Assembly (NCBI RefSeq): GCF_028502605.1
Contig: NC_079234.1
Span: 1,860,001-1,924,000, forward strand
Direction: 5' to 3'
Length of the DNA stretch: 64,000 nucleotides
Source of the DNA: Trichoderma breve
Taxonomy: Eukaryota; Ascomycota; Sordariomycetes; Hypocreales; Hypocreaceae
The translations under genes were made by a program, and so were the position numbers. Below the pieces are notes generated by a model. That model had not been told where the DNA came from. It saw only the letters and a list, made by a program, of their open reading frames with translations, and made no database searches. How positions within the stretch are numbered: position 1 is the stretch's first letter; every line of letters begins with the position of its first letter. Below, piece by piece: positions 11,265 to 23,670 of this stretch.

Positions 11265-12968
11265 TCTGAATATTGGTCAAGTTTGCTTGGCAGCTTTTCT
11301 AAGATATTGAAATGGAAGAGAATGTGTTTCCGATGGTTAACAAGTTGCATTAAATAAGATATACTACTCTTTCTTTATCTCCTAGGCAGACGTGATAGAC
11401 ACAGCCCCAGAAGGTTGTTCCCAACTTTGCCATTACAATGTGATAAAATGTTGAAGGGGGTGCCGCTAACCTACTTGATTGGCTGGAGCCTGCTTGAAGA
11501 TCATGTCACCAGTAATGCCTTGTCGGATGCCTCTGCAACATCAGATAGGCGCTGTCAGCCCAACTACCAAAGTGAATGTACGCGCCCTCCCAGTCAGCAT
11601 CAATTCAAACTCGCAAATAGCCCCATTTTGTATTTTCCTAGACGACTTCACCCGAAACTACTCTCACTGTACCTAAAATCGAATTTCGTTTTCCTACTCT
11701 GTCGTCCATGTTCCAATTTCGAATGCTTAGGTTTCAGATAACGTCCTGACAAGATCTTGCCATTTTGACTAAAGGTATGACAACGTAGACACCTAGACCT
11801 TCGGACGCAAACACCTTATAAAAGTCGCTTTTTGAACCCGCATCAAGGCTATTTCAGTAATAAATTTCTGCTAGTACCTAGTTTCAGCCTCTGGCAAATC
11901 GCTATCTTTTCTAGTCCTTCTGATAGCTCGAAGCTTCACAATTCTCTTGCTTCTGTTTCTGTACCAGAGAGAGAGAGAGAGAGAGAGAGAGTGGCGAATA
12001 GAGCAGATTTACCCCACCGATGACCAAGAGATGGCCAAACCCAAGCGCTAGTTATGGAGTAGCCAAGCATGCGCCATCTTTAATCTTTCAGCAACCTACA
12101 ACAGCGGAACCGATCGTGACACCCCGAATCGTGAGCAGGTAATGCGATAGATTCGATGAGAATAGGAAAACATAACCACCAGTGCTCCTTGTTGGACGGG
12201 ACATGTAATGTGTTACCGTTGGCGGCTTGAGCTGTCCGGGTTTATCTTCCGATGTGAGAGCTGAGCTTGGTAAAGCGGGGGGAATTTCGTGCCGAGCCGC
12301 GAGCCGCGAGCCGCGACGGAAATAATGGAGTAACAATTCTAGCGAACCTGAGCTGCTGCTCTAAATCCACCGTTGAGACAGACGGGCGTTGGGCGGGCGC
12401 TTCTGTTTCGTGTAACTCCCAGCTCGCGAATCCTTCCGTATAAAATGGAGAACAGACCCCTCGGAGCTCTTTATTATCCCCGGGACTTTGAGGCCAGGCT
12501 ATGAAAGGATTAGTAGCATTGAGAAGCGTGAATCTCGCACCAATCATCGACTCCTACGCAGTTAGTAGAGAGAGCGCGGTTGCTCGGATCCTCTAGAGAC
12601 TAATACATGTGGCAAGACAGTAGAACAGGGTTACGCTGCATGTAAAGAGAAACGCGCTAAGTCGCGAGTTAAGCGCAGGCAATTTATTCTCGTCCAGAAG
12701 TACCTCTCAAATACCTGTTTTCTACTCACCTTAGCCTGTGTTGAAGTTAGTTCCAATCCTTCGTGCTATGGAGTACGCATGATCCGAGGGTGATCAACGG
12801 CTGAGTTATCAGATGTAAGAGTACCTCAGCTCAGCTCGGTATTAATAAATGAAGCGCCAAGACCCGTAGAAACGCTAATCTCTGTTCCATTCGCATTCGT
12901 CTTCTTGTTGTATCACGTTCATTGCTCCGTTAGGTTGGTGGGTGCAGCAAGAACTGCATAGCATTCAC
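11265..12968. other. 1.7-kb intergenic spacer with microsatellite and GC-rich tandem repeat
   Basis: No convincing coding sequence was seen. It contains a (GA)n tract at about 11966-11991 and a GC-rich tandem of about three and a half 'GCCGCGA' units at about 12292-12317. It includes the head-to-head promoters of the HET gene and the DUF3176 gene. Confidence 0.6.
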
Positions 12969-14947
12969 ATGCAAAACATGGCCGAGAACCATGAACTACG
13001 AGATTTAGAAGATCAATCTGCCGAGCATGACCGTGAACATCTTCTTAGAGACGACCATGAGGAATCTCCTCCTAACGCCGACCAGCGCCCTGCCTCCGCA
13101 ATGGCACCGCCAGACAAAACTCCAACACCACGAGTGCAGCCGCCAAGTCGGCGTCAGCATCTACGCTCGAGATGGCATTCAATAGCCTGGAAGGTAGAAG
13201 TCTCAAGTTGGATCGCCAGTGCCAGCTGCTTCATTGCCCTTGTCATAGCCTTGAGGGTTTTTGATGGTCATCCCCTGCCGCAGCTGAAATTCGGTATCAC
13301 TCCTAATGCTATTGTTCAAATCTTGTCGACACTGTGCGAGTTTTTCTTGGAGATATCTTATGGCTCTGGTGTTGGGCAGCTAAAGTGGTTAAATGCGCTG
13401 CAAAAGACACCGTTGGCTGATTTTCACACCATTGATGAAGCAAGCAGAGGCGCTTGGGGGAGCGTAGTGCTCATTGCTAGTCGCAGAGGGGGGTGAGTGT
13501 GATATACGTATACATATGGGTTCGCTTAACCACGACTGCAGTTTCTTACCTTTTCTCTCGCAGTTTAGTTGCTGCCCTGGGAGCCTTTATCACCATAGTC
13601 GCCCTAGGCATCGGCACCTTCGCTCAACAGGCGCTGAACTACGATACGATCTACACAGCCTCTGGTGGGAATGCACTGATGCCTATTGCGCAGTATATGA
13701 ACGGTGTCGGTTCTGCGCCCATGAATAATAAAGGAACCATACAAGGAGTCGACTCGGTGCTCACTTCAGCCCCCTATCTAGCCTTCTACAACCCCTCTGG
13801 TACGAACTTTACCGCGACAGCACATTGCAGCAGTGGTAATTGCACATGGAACTCGTACCAGACGTTGGGGTTCTGCAACACTTGCAAGAACTTAACAAGT
13901 GAACTGAAAAGAGGCAAAATACGCATTGTTCCTCATAAACTGACTGACGAAGCTTATGAGACAAATGTATATACTTTGCCGAATGGCTTTGGGCTGACAG
14001 GTATTCAACCAGGGGAAATGAATAACCAAGTCGATTTCGCCATCACAAACGGAGTTGTCAATGTGACCACGACGATTGCTGCGAGCAATGGGATAGAGGG
14101 ATGGGACTCAGTTGCATTTCCACATAATGGGTCAGTGCTATTGAGCGCTTTCGCTGTCGCCGCTGCTCCTGGCACAATTCCCGAGCAACCAGATCAGACA
14201 AAATTCGACCCTGATGAGATGGTAGGGGACATGTATGCGGCACCGGTGGCTTTTGAGTGCATGTTGCAGTTTTGTGTTCGAAACATGAGCGCCGTCTTCG
14301 TGAACGGCACATTACGCGAGACGGTCACTTCAACATGGACAAACGAAACACAGGGGACACTTCCTCAGTATGAACATTACACATTTCGTCCACCTCACTC
14401 CAACGAGTTCCGTGTTTTAGGTATTTCGAAGGATTCGACAGCCGACTGGCTCAACTCTCTACTTGAGGGAAGTGCATATTCGGCCGATGTCGACTCACTC
14501 GAGGTTGCCACTTCTTCAGATCTCATGCAGATGGTGCGAATAGCCATGAACAGCTCGGAGACGGGGTTTCCTGACTTGATGGACAACTTGGCCAACAGTC
14601 TATCTCTCAGCCTTCGAAGTGCATCGTACCAACCATCACCTACACATGGTCAAGCATTTTCTCCAATTAGTCACGCTGTTGTGACTTGGGAATGGCTCAT
14701 TCTACCCGCATTCGAGCTGGTGGCCTCTCTGGTGTTTTTGGTGATTGTTATGATGAGAACGAGGAAGGCAGGCCTAGTGCCGTGGACGAACAATATACTG
14801 GCGGTCTTCTTTCACGGGTTTGATCAACGACCTATTATCGATGGCGCTGATGAGAGCGAGACGGCTATGGAAAAAGAATCCGACGGATTGCTTGTACAAT
14901 TCCAAGCAAGGGAGGAAGGTGGGAGGATAATCACCGTGAATAGGTAA
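12969..14947 (+). CDS. DUF3176 fungal membrane protein
   Basis: This is a fungal integral membrane protein of the DUF3176 family, with no assigned biochemical role. The start is ATG 12969 or the in-frame ATG at 12978; upstream codons in this frame are non-ATG. One intron (about 13494-13563) joins 'SVVLIASRRGG' to 'LVAALGAFITIVAL'. After a Pro/Arg-rich cytosolic N-terminus come hydrophobic segments 'WIASASCFIALVIALRVF' and 'NAIVQILSTLCEFFLEI', then the family signature 'QLKWLNALQKTPLADFHTIDEASRGAWGS', in part. The third membrane segment follows the intron. A large, glycosylation-rich (NxT/S) Cys-containing extracellular domain ends at a last membrane helix, 'WLILPAFELVASLVFLVIV', and a short tail. 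The architecture and length of about 640 residues fit the family. Confidence 0.9.
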
Positions 14948-16041
14948 CGGTCGCATGTATGGAGCAAATACTCCGTATAGACAGAATAGGTTAGATCTCA
15001 TTTACCACAATTACTGCTTGTTGGAGGGGCTGTGTGACAGACCGCGCCGCGAAGCGCTTAGGACAGAGTCGAAGGATTCAATTGCTCCCGCTGGTCTATC
15101 GTATAACGTTGGCGAATTAGTCACGATGTGCTCCCAAAAGGATCGCCATTGCTGCCTCAGAGAGCAGTGATCTAGACCATATCAAGCCATTGTAGGATCA
15201 AAAATTGCCGCACTACTTAGTGATGCGTCCACGTATTGTGTTGAGTGAACCTTGGAATTGTCGTACGAGTGAAAACGAGTGCCGTTTTGCTGTAAACGCG
15301 TAATAAGCGCAAACAAAGCTAGGACAGCGATCGTCGTATAGTGGTGTTCGTGCCATGAATTTACAACATACCCAATCACGACGAACGTCAACTTCCACCC
15401 CAAAACTCTATCTTCTGCCCTTCCATTCCGAACAAAGTTACTTTATTGCATTTTTATATTTATTCTTATAGCTATTGTGTTTGCAGTCGGTTCCTTATCA
15501 CCTGGAGCCATCGTGGCTGTTTTGCGACTTTACTCGGCCGTTGATTCGTCTTTTGCTCTAGACGTTCTTTGCTTTTATGCTGCGTTGTTCGTTGAGTGGT
15601 CTTTCGATCTTGGAAAAAAAAAAACGCAATTCGTTTTCGACAATTTTTGCTACCTTTTATAAGCTGCTAGAACGATCCTGTCTGAGCAGTTTGGTTAAGT
15701 TATTGAGCTATAGGTTCATAGTCAGGATCTCTTATACCAACACCATGTAGAAACTGGTCTTCCCTCGTACATGTACCTACCTATAGATGAGAAATAAAGT
15801 ATAAAAGACACAGGTTGAGCCAGATCAATCTCTAGGTCATGCTCGCACCAACCTCTACAGAGGCCATGGGTGAATTGGATTGGAAAGCCTAGACCATGCC
15901 GGATCACGATTATTCCTAAACCGGTATGCACGTCCCTGCCTAATAGTTAGCATCATAGTTCTCCTCATTCCGAAGCTCTGAAGCCATCCTACTTAGCTTC
16001 ACCACTCTTGTTCCCACGTCTCTTCTTCGTCAAACATCTCC
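14948..16041. other. Intergenic spacer
   Basis: No gene was seen in this 1.1-kb stretch. There is a short A-run near 15615-15624, and pyrimidine-rich sequence just before the dipeptidyl peptidase start, typical of fungal promoters. Confidence 0.5.
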
Positions 16042-18484
16042 ATGTCTTCAGCCGAGAGCTCCCATACTCCGCCTCTCGGCGCTACAATCCATCAGCTTAA
16101 GATCAAGACCATATTCGATGCCCTCGACGAGCGAGACAAGTTGTATGCCCACCACCTTGCACGAGCAGCATGGCATGGAAGCAGGATCATCATGCGGCAA
16201 GTGTCACCAGAAAGCACTGACATATTCGACTTCATCATGGATCTCTACGAGGCCTGTGGTGGGAAATGGGACACCTTGGTAGCGCAGTGCAACATCGCTC
16301 CTGAAGAGCTGACTTCATTTCTCGAGTATGCTGCCATGTTCCTTTGCAACTTGGGCAATTTTTATGTAAGTCAAGAGTTCAATACGCCGTTTTCTGCGTC
16401 TTTATGATCTTTCTGGGTCTGCTAGTGCTGACGATGAACGATTAATTAGGGAGAAGGTGACCAGAAGTTCGTCCCTGACCTGTCAGCAGAAGCTCTGGGG
16501 AAGCTTGCTGGGATTTCCCTGAAGACGAAAGCTGGGCTGGACAAGATTATCGACCCTTTGTTGGCAGTTCCGCCATTCAGCCTCGGATACCCTAGCAAGA
16601 ATGCGCAGTCGGGCTACTACCCTACCGAGGAGCCCATTACCAGGGATGACATCGCGAAGGTCTCGGACATCATGAACAAAAGGTCGATCGGCCCAGAGAA
16701 TACTCGCGTTCGAAAAGTGCTCAAGGATGGCAAGCCTGTGTTGCAGGTGTTGCAAGCTTCTGCAGAAACTCATATACCGAAGGATGGCGACAACGAACTG
16801 GCAGATGGCATCTTTCTTGTCCGGGTAGATCACTCGGTCGAACTGGCCAAGATCTGCTCTGACTTAGAAATGGCAAAGCAGTATGCAGGGAATGATAAAC
16901 AGATCGAGTTCTTGACACAGTACATCGAATGCTTTCGCACCGGCAGCTTAGAAGCCTTCCAGGAGTCGCAGAAGGTTTGGGTGACGGATGTATCAGCCAG
17001 AGTCGAGAACATACTTGGCTTCATCGAGCCTTACCGCGACCCGGCTAGGATCCGTTCTGAGTGGGAGGCTATGATAGGCATTGCCGATGCCGATGAAATC
17101 AAGACATTGAAAACCTTTGTCAATAGCTCAGCTACATTCATTCGACAGCTGCCATGGGCGGTCGAGGGCGTGAATGATGGCAAAGGACCATTTGAGAAGA
17201 GTCTATTTGAGGCTCCAGACTTTACTAGTGTCCATGGTTAGTTACCCGGTGATATAGCTTCTTCTGTTCTACCCACCTGCTCTACCTCCGCCCTCCTCTA
17301 TGAATGGAAAAGGAGACACTAACTTTCCCAGCGCTGGCTGTGTGTGGCAGCATCGTCTTCGAAGCCTCCAATCTCCCGAATGTGAGTTTGTGTTTTTTTT
17401 AGTTCTTGTTAGCCGGTAATAAGCTAATCTTGACAGTACAATTACATCCGAGAGACCCATGGCTTTAAGAATATTGTCCTCGCGAATCACCTCAGCGTCA
17501 ACAACAACCTTGACCTTCCCTGTTACTGGGTTGACTCATCCGAGCTCAAGTTTTTCAAGGAAACGACGCACATTGTGAGATTTATCGCCACTGCCATTCA
17601 TGAATTGCTTGGCCACAGTACAGGCAAGCTCCTCAGCGAAACTTCGGCAGGAACCTACAACTTCGACAAGCAGAATCCTCCAATCAGCCCTCTCACCGGA
17701 GAAGCCGTAACTTCGCACTATCTACCCGGTCAGACGTGGGGAAGTGTGTTTGGGGAGCTGGCAGAAACAGTTGAAGAATGTCGTGCAATCTTGATGTCGA
17801 TATATCTCATGGACAATAAGCATCTGTTGAGTATTTTTGGCTACTCTGACAGTAGTAGCATCACAGCTGAAGACCGTACGTTGCAAAAGTCCAAACTGCC
17901 TAATGTATATGCATAAGATGACACAAATCCCTATCAAACACAGTTCTCTACGCCACATATCTCAACATTGGCGTCAGTGGTCTGCAAGCTCTCGAGCATT
18001 ACAACGTCCAAACCCAAGCCTGGGGCCAAGTCCATAACCAGGTATGCATAAAATAACGTCCCTCTCAGACACCTCTATCTAACTAACCCTCACCTAGGCC
18101 TACTTCTCCATTCTTAAACACCTCCTACAAGACGGAGACGGAGTCATCTCCATCGCGCATAACCCCACGCAGCAATCTCTCACAGTAAATGTTAACCGGT
18201 CCAAATTCCTTTCCCACGGTAAGCAATCTCTGGGCTCGTATCTCTGCAAGCTACACATCTGGCGCTGCACCGCCGATGTATCCGCATGCAGCCAGTTCTA
18301 TGAGCCCTTGTGCGCAGTTGATGGTGTATATGAAGAATGGCGCAAGATTGTCGCTTCGAAACCAAAGATGAAGTGGAAGTTTGTGCAGCCAAATACCTTT
18401 CTCGCGGGTGAAAGTGTCTATGTCAAGGTTTACGACGAGACCAACGAGGGTATTATCCAGTCTTGGGCTGAGAGGGACATCTGA
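16042..18484 (+). CDS. Dipeptidyl peptidase III (metallopeptidase family M49)
   Basis: This zinc exopeptidase removes N-terminal dipeptides from short peptides in the cytosol. Exons are 16042-16365, 16450-17236, 17332-17391, 17437-17875, 17944-18041 and 18098-18484, giving about 700 residues, the normal family size. The M49 zinc motif 'HELLGH' lies in 'FIATAIHELLGHSTGKLL'. The second motif is 'EECRA' in 'AETVEECRAILMSIYLMD'; its second Glu is the third zinc ligand. The position after EECRA is Ile here, where human DPP3 has Glu. Other family blocks seen are 'NYIRETHGFKNIVLAN', 'WVDSSELKFFKETTHI' and 'YFSILKHLLQDGDGV'. It converges tail to tail with the STAND gene at 18578, separated by 93 bp. 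It looks like a housekeeping gene embedded in accessory DNA. Confidence 0.93.
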
Positions 18485-18577
18485 AAGTTGGAAAATCGCT
18501 AGACATAGTGTACCAAAGATTCATATTCGTATTTCCATCCTTCCTTGCTTTCTGATGTAGGCTCCCTCATATACCGC

Positions 18578-21166
18578 TTACCGCCAGAAAATCGGCACCC
18601 ATTTATCATAGGCATCTTCGTTCCCAAATTGCGTCGCACTTTTATCCCGCCTGAGCAGATATTTTTCCGCCTCGTCTCTCAAATATTCTACTTCCTTCTC
18701 GCTGCCATCGTCCTCACCCTCATTTGTAGACGATTTCTGGACTAAAGCCTCGGAGAGTTTGAACAGGCCACGCGCGTGCTCAACAGGCATGGCGTCGCTG
18801 TGGAATTTTGTGATCTCGAGCGCGTCGCGGAGATGTTTACTAGGCAGCACATGTTGGTAATTGGTGAATTCAGAGGAACACACAGTATAGGGCTGAAGTA
18901 CAGGAGATGGATGGATAGATGGATTGGATAATTGAAGGAACAGGGATAGGGAACAGAGAAGGAAGAGGAGTGAAACGTACATAGCAGTCTCCACCTTGCC
19001 TTGATCTAGGCAAACCACGCCCATCTTATAAATGCATCCGGCATTGAACGGGTGAAAGCGCGTCTGATCACCTTTGAACCACATATTCTGCGCTTCCATG
19101 AAATTTGCCTCAGCAGCTTCTGGTCTGTTTCTGCGTCGTTCAAGGATGCCTTGGACAAAGTATGTGCTACGAAAGACGTTAATCATATTGCATGAAAGAA
19201 CGAGAGACGGTACTTACAAAGCCAGCATAGCCCAGTTGAGAGGTTTGTCCTGCTTGAACTCTCTGATTGAAACATCGAGTAATGATTGCGCCTCCTCGTA
19301 CCTCCCTAGATACACAAGACACCTCGCGGTATTCTTCTTTGTGACCGTGGGCCAGTCCGCTTCCCTACCTTCCTTTTCATTCCACGCCGTCCAGGTAACG
19401 CGTGATTTTTCAAACCACATGAGCGCTGTTTCATGCTGGTTAGCAGTATTGTAGTTGTATCCGAGGTTCTGCTCGAAGCCACCGATGAAGCCACCCTTGC
19501 GAGGTTCTTCTTCTAAGCGCATGTTGTAGCCCTTAGTGTTTAGTTTGATGGCCTCTTCGACCCTGCCGATGCTTTCATACATGCTGGCTTGGTGGGACAT
19601 TGTCGAAGCCTTGATATCGATGGCCTGTTCCTGATCATCGAGTGTCTCCACGGATAAGAGATTTAATTCGCAGACGTCCTCAAGCTCTTGAAATGCATTG
19701 ATCTCGTAGAGATACCTGATGTTGAGTCAGTAAATTGTCGCAAAATTGTAGCAGGCGATATCTCACCTTTGGCAATCCTTTAAAAGCTCGCAGAACAACG
19801 ACGACGCCTTAAATTTCTCCGAGTGTCTACGCTCCTCCTGAAAATTGTCCTTCAAACGAAGAACTTGCTGTAAGCAACGATTGCACTGAGTCCACTGATG
19901 ATACAATTGATGCTTGTTTGTCGAGTCTGACTGTTTGGGAAAGGCGTTGTATACTAGCACCACTGCATTGTCAAATGCTTGTTGTCGCTCCTCTAGAGAT
20001 AGGAAAGATCGGAATTGCATCTGCACCATGCGATGGCACAAGAAGATACGAGCGTCTTTGTCCCATTTTATCAAGGCAAGGGCCAAGAGAGGTTCCATCG
20101 CTCCAGAGAATCTGTAGTAGAGGTTAGACAAACTTCTTTCAAGGAAGAGATCAGACATACTTTGAATCATCAAGAAAAAACTCAAGATCATCTGGGAGAT
20201 CGTGGCCTTGCCTGTTCTCAAACAGATCCTGCGCCGTGTTGTCTGGGACCAAGAATGATGCAACTCCCAGGAAAGCTCGGCTATTTCTTTCCAAAGTACC
20301 AAATGATACATCCCACACCGCCTGTAACTCGGATTTATGAAGCCTCTTTGGATCTTTCAAATAGATGCGCATGAATTCGGCAATGGTGCAAGACCTACGT
20401 TGAATTAGACCAGCCATGTGAGAGATACCCAACGCATGACCACCGAGCTTTTCGGCAAGTTCAACTGCCGAGAGTCTCTCTGATTGTATATCGCGGCCTA
20501 TGTTGTCCTTCAACAAGAACAAGAGAAACTCAGAACCGGCCTTTGCATCCCATGAAGTTATTTCCAAGCCAGAGGTGGCAAATTTGTGCATCAAGTTATG
20601 ACTGCGAGTGGTAATGATAGCTGTCCCATGACTACTTTCCGGCCAGTATGGCTCTAAGAGGTTATCATCTTCGACATTGTCGTAAACCACTAACCATTTG
20701 CAGTCTGCCATATAGAAAATCAGCCAAGATAAAAACTAATAGGGGCTAATGACGTACCAGTCGTTTGAAACCAGTTCTGAACTAGTTGCAAGTTCTCATT
20801 GTGTAGATTGGGCTGTGCTCCAGGCAGCTTGAGCCGCAATGCTACGTCTTTGAAGCTCTGTCGCAACGATGCCGCCGTCTCACCATAGACCCAAAATACG
20901 GCGTCATACTTCTTCTCTTCCATATTTCTCTCAATATATTGTGCGGCGATGGAGCTTTTGCCGATAACGCCAAAACCAAACAGCACTATAGATCGGAAAG
21001 TTGTTGCTGATCCATCCTGGCCGAGGACTTGGTCGATTTCCTCAAATGTGCTCTCTCTGCCGAAGAAGTTTGAGCACATCTTTATTGGCAGTTGCATAAA
21101 CGATACTTGCTGTGTGATTGCGGCAATGTCTACGGAGCTGCTTTGCCCCAGCGGAGGTGAATTCAT
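18578..21166 (-). CDS. NB-ARC/TPR STAND (NLR-like) protein without a visible N-terminal effector
   Basis: This is a STAND NTPase with C-terminal tetratricopeptide repeats, the fungal counterpart of NLR immune receptors. Exon 1 (21166-20758) has only about 30 residues before 'NFFGREST' and the P-loop 'VLFGFGVIGKSSIA', a Walker A with GKS rather than GKT. After an intron (20757-20705) come the Walker B segment 'CKWLVVYDNVED', 'AIITTRSHNL', and the GLPL-like 'KLGGHALGISHMAGLI'. A third exon begins at 20111. Later exons carry TPR-like helices ('ASMYESIGRVEEAIKLNTKG', 'TARCLVYLGRYEEAQSLL', 'LERRRNRPEAAEANF'). The introns near 19760-19717, 19217-19170 and 18980-18850 are approximate. Most fungal NLRs have a HeLo, Goodbye, PNP or lipase-like domain in front; none is visible here. 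Confidence 0.85.
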
Positions 21167-22069
21167 GTCGATTCGATGTGAGGATAGGGAACACCCTGAA
21201 ATGCCTCAAGATCGTTGGAGATGGCGGAATGGGCACCTTGATGGGCGAGTGTTGGATACAGCAACGTCAATATAGCTCGGTGCCACTTCGGAAGATGTAG
21301 ATACTGGTGAGAATCTTTTCATGGTGTAACCGTGCGTGAGAGGGGAAGTGGGCGAGAAAGGAACAGACCGGTTGGACGGATGATATAGGAACCAACGAGG
21401 GGAGACAGCTCCGGTAACGAACTTCACTCGGAGAGCTGTGGCCGCGGCTGGCGAGGCGGTTCTTTTCGTAGCTCACGGCTGGCTGGAGTCATATCTCATC
21501 ACTTTAGGGTTGCAGAGTAGCTGATTCAAAGTGCTAGCCTTGATGCCGCTGCTACGATGGAGAGGGATGAGGCGACATCGGGCAAGAAATGGCGTTTGGT
21601 GTTAGTCGCGATATATAATGAGTTTATGATCATGTATCTGTTAAATAGAAAGTCATAATTAATATGTACTAGAATCTAGAAGCGTTCTTAGCTAAGTCAG
21701 TTGTTAAATATGAGAGTGCCGGGAGAAGTTCCCTGGGTCACTCGCCTACCATACAGTGCTTTCCAGACAACCAGACGTTATATAACCCAAGATAAGCCAT
21801 TATTAAAATTACCTACTTAAGACAGAAGAGTTTTGACATAATACTCTAGTAGATCAAAAGGATTTAGTACATGGATGTTCACCTTCATGCCTCTGTTGAG
21901 TCAATGCATAAAGCGAAATAGGGGGCCCATCGACGGCAGTGAGCCCCACCCGCATGTAGTCTTTCACGTAGGATTGTGACCTCTTCAAATTACTTGATTG
22001 AGGCACAGAAAAAGTGATTCATTGACGCGTTTAGATGTTAAAATGAGAAAAAAAAAAAAAAAAAAAAAA
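21167..22069. other. Intergenic spacer with poly(A) run
   Basis: No gene is supported. It ends in an uninterrupted A-run at about 22047-22070, which reads as the poly(T) terminator of the 5S gene on the minus strand. No exon carrying an effector domain for the STAND gene could be recognised here. Confidence 0.5.
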
Positions 22070-22188
22070 ACATACAACAGCCGGTGTTCGCTGATGGTCA
22101 CCCACTCAACTACTAATCTGCCGGTTAGAGGCTTGTCTATGGGGGAGCAGACGGGACCCCGAATTTTCCTCTACCTATGGTCGTATGT
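22070..22188 (-). rRNA. rrn5: 5S ribosomal RNA gene (copy A)
   Basis: Read on the minus strand, 119 nt begin 'ACATACGACCATAGG' and end 'GGCTGTTGTATGT', as in the Neurospora-type fungal 5S rRNA. They contain the conserved loop 'TCCCGTCTGCTC' and the box C-like 'GGGTGACC'. Helix I termini pair (ACATACRAC with GTTGTATGT). Helix II pairs as 'TAGAGG' with 'CCTCTA'. A long T-run follows directly (A-run at 22047-22070 on the plus strand), a strong RNA polymerase III terminator. Dispersed 5S genes outside the rDNA repeat are normal for filamentous ascomycetes. It looks intact and transcribable. Confidence 0.9.
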
Positions 22189-23670
22189 GATGTATAGGAG
22201 GCTTGTTTAGGTATATAAGTCTAATTTCTTAACATTGTGGTCCTTCCCAACCTTCTCCTGAGTAGCAACTTCGCAGCTAATTATGGTAAATCGCCCGAGA
22301 AAATTCAGAGTATATAACACAGGCTATATATAGCATATTTATCACTGATGACAAAAGTGTCATTAAGAAATAGTATTGCATTCTTTTGGCTTCGTATTAT
22401 TACGACCTGACCCAAAGTAGTTGGTACATACCCGAAGAAAGTATGGGTAAGACAGCCGATGAGCGAACCAAGATCTCCGCGTCTCACACCGATATGTACT
22501 CCAAGAACCGCGAAAATACCCATGGCCCCATCTTCACAAGGACCAGTAAACAAGAGCGTATGATAGTTCAGGAACAATAGGATATATAAGTCCGAATCCA
22601 TACGCTCTTTAAGATTGTGCAGGCAGCTAGTCGTCAAAACATCAAGACTAAATACGAGCCATACCTTCTATTCTACTCTTACGCACTTGTAATCACAGCC
22701 GCTCAAATTATCTCCCGTGTTCTGTAACATCATTACCTTATTAATCGAAGCATTTTGGCTTATTACCTCGGGAACTTACCTAAACGTACCTGCATTCAGC
22801 ATCAGGACGCCACACTCGACTAGATGCGTCTTGATTCAAAGTGTCCCACTTACCTTTAACAGCTATCTAGCCCGTTACAGTAAATTGTGCGATTGATACT
22901 TAAGCATGTAAGCCAGACTACATACGGCATGAAATTTATGATAACGTAGGCAATAAGGAGTAAGCAGCCGCTAAATCAGGAGATCTGCAATCAAGCTTTT
23001 ACCTCAACGCCGGTACTTACAATCAGGGATTTGTGTATGGCCATCGTAAACTCCCGAACTCTAGATTTAGGTAAAATTTCAGTTTACCTTCAGCTTTCTT
23101 TTTCTTTATTTTTCTCTTTCTTTTCCCATATGCAGCAGTAAATGTATGGCATACGTAGGGATTAGGGCGGTGTCATATTTCATTTACATACAGCTGATGG
23201 ATCTCGCAATCAATTCCTCTGTTTTCTTAGTTTGCTTCAAGGTGTGGAGATGAAAATTTGAACGGCAGAACCATGGCTGCTATTCCCTATACCGCAGGTG
23301 CATGATAATAAGCTTACCGAGTGTCTCATGATATATGTACGGTCTTCACCGTAGAGTCCCTCGTATAGCCATGCTAGCGCTGCCGAAGTTCATGTATATA
23401 CGAGAGTCATGTTATACTATAGGTGCAGGGCCATAGGAGTTCATACAATTGACGAAGCTTCAAGAAAGGATGTATACATTTCTTTTGTCAGTTGACGCAG
23501 TAAGCACAGGGGTACTATAATTAATGAGCTGCTAGGTATGGAAGGATCTAGAGATTCAGTCTTTTCATCCAGGTATAAATTGGCCATGGACCGCGAGCTC
23601 TCTCTATTATTCAAACGGCACATCACTTCAACAATTCAATCATTCAGCACCTATCAGTCAATCAGTGACC
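22189..23670. other. Gene-poor spacer
   Basis: This is AT-rich sequence with no convincing gene. A pyrimidine-rich tract lies at about 23092-23128. The sequence 'GGTATAAATT' near 23571-23580, about 95 bp before the small secreted protein ATG, is a good TATA-box candidate for that gene. Confidence 0.5.

Noticed and set aside
12586..12598. 'GGATCCTCTAGAG', identical to a common cloning-vector polylinker segment
   Set aside because: The match stops after 13 bases on both sides and the flanks look native, so it is more likely chance than vector contamination.
22305..22637. A 110-codon minus-strand frame with a hydrophobic segment faintly like small Pmp3-type membrane proteins
   Set aside because: The spacing of the Asp-Leu and Gly-Tyr-x-Pro residues does not fit that family without insertions; the resemblance is too weak.
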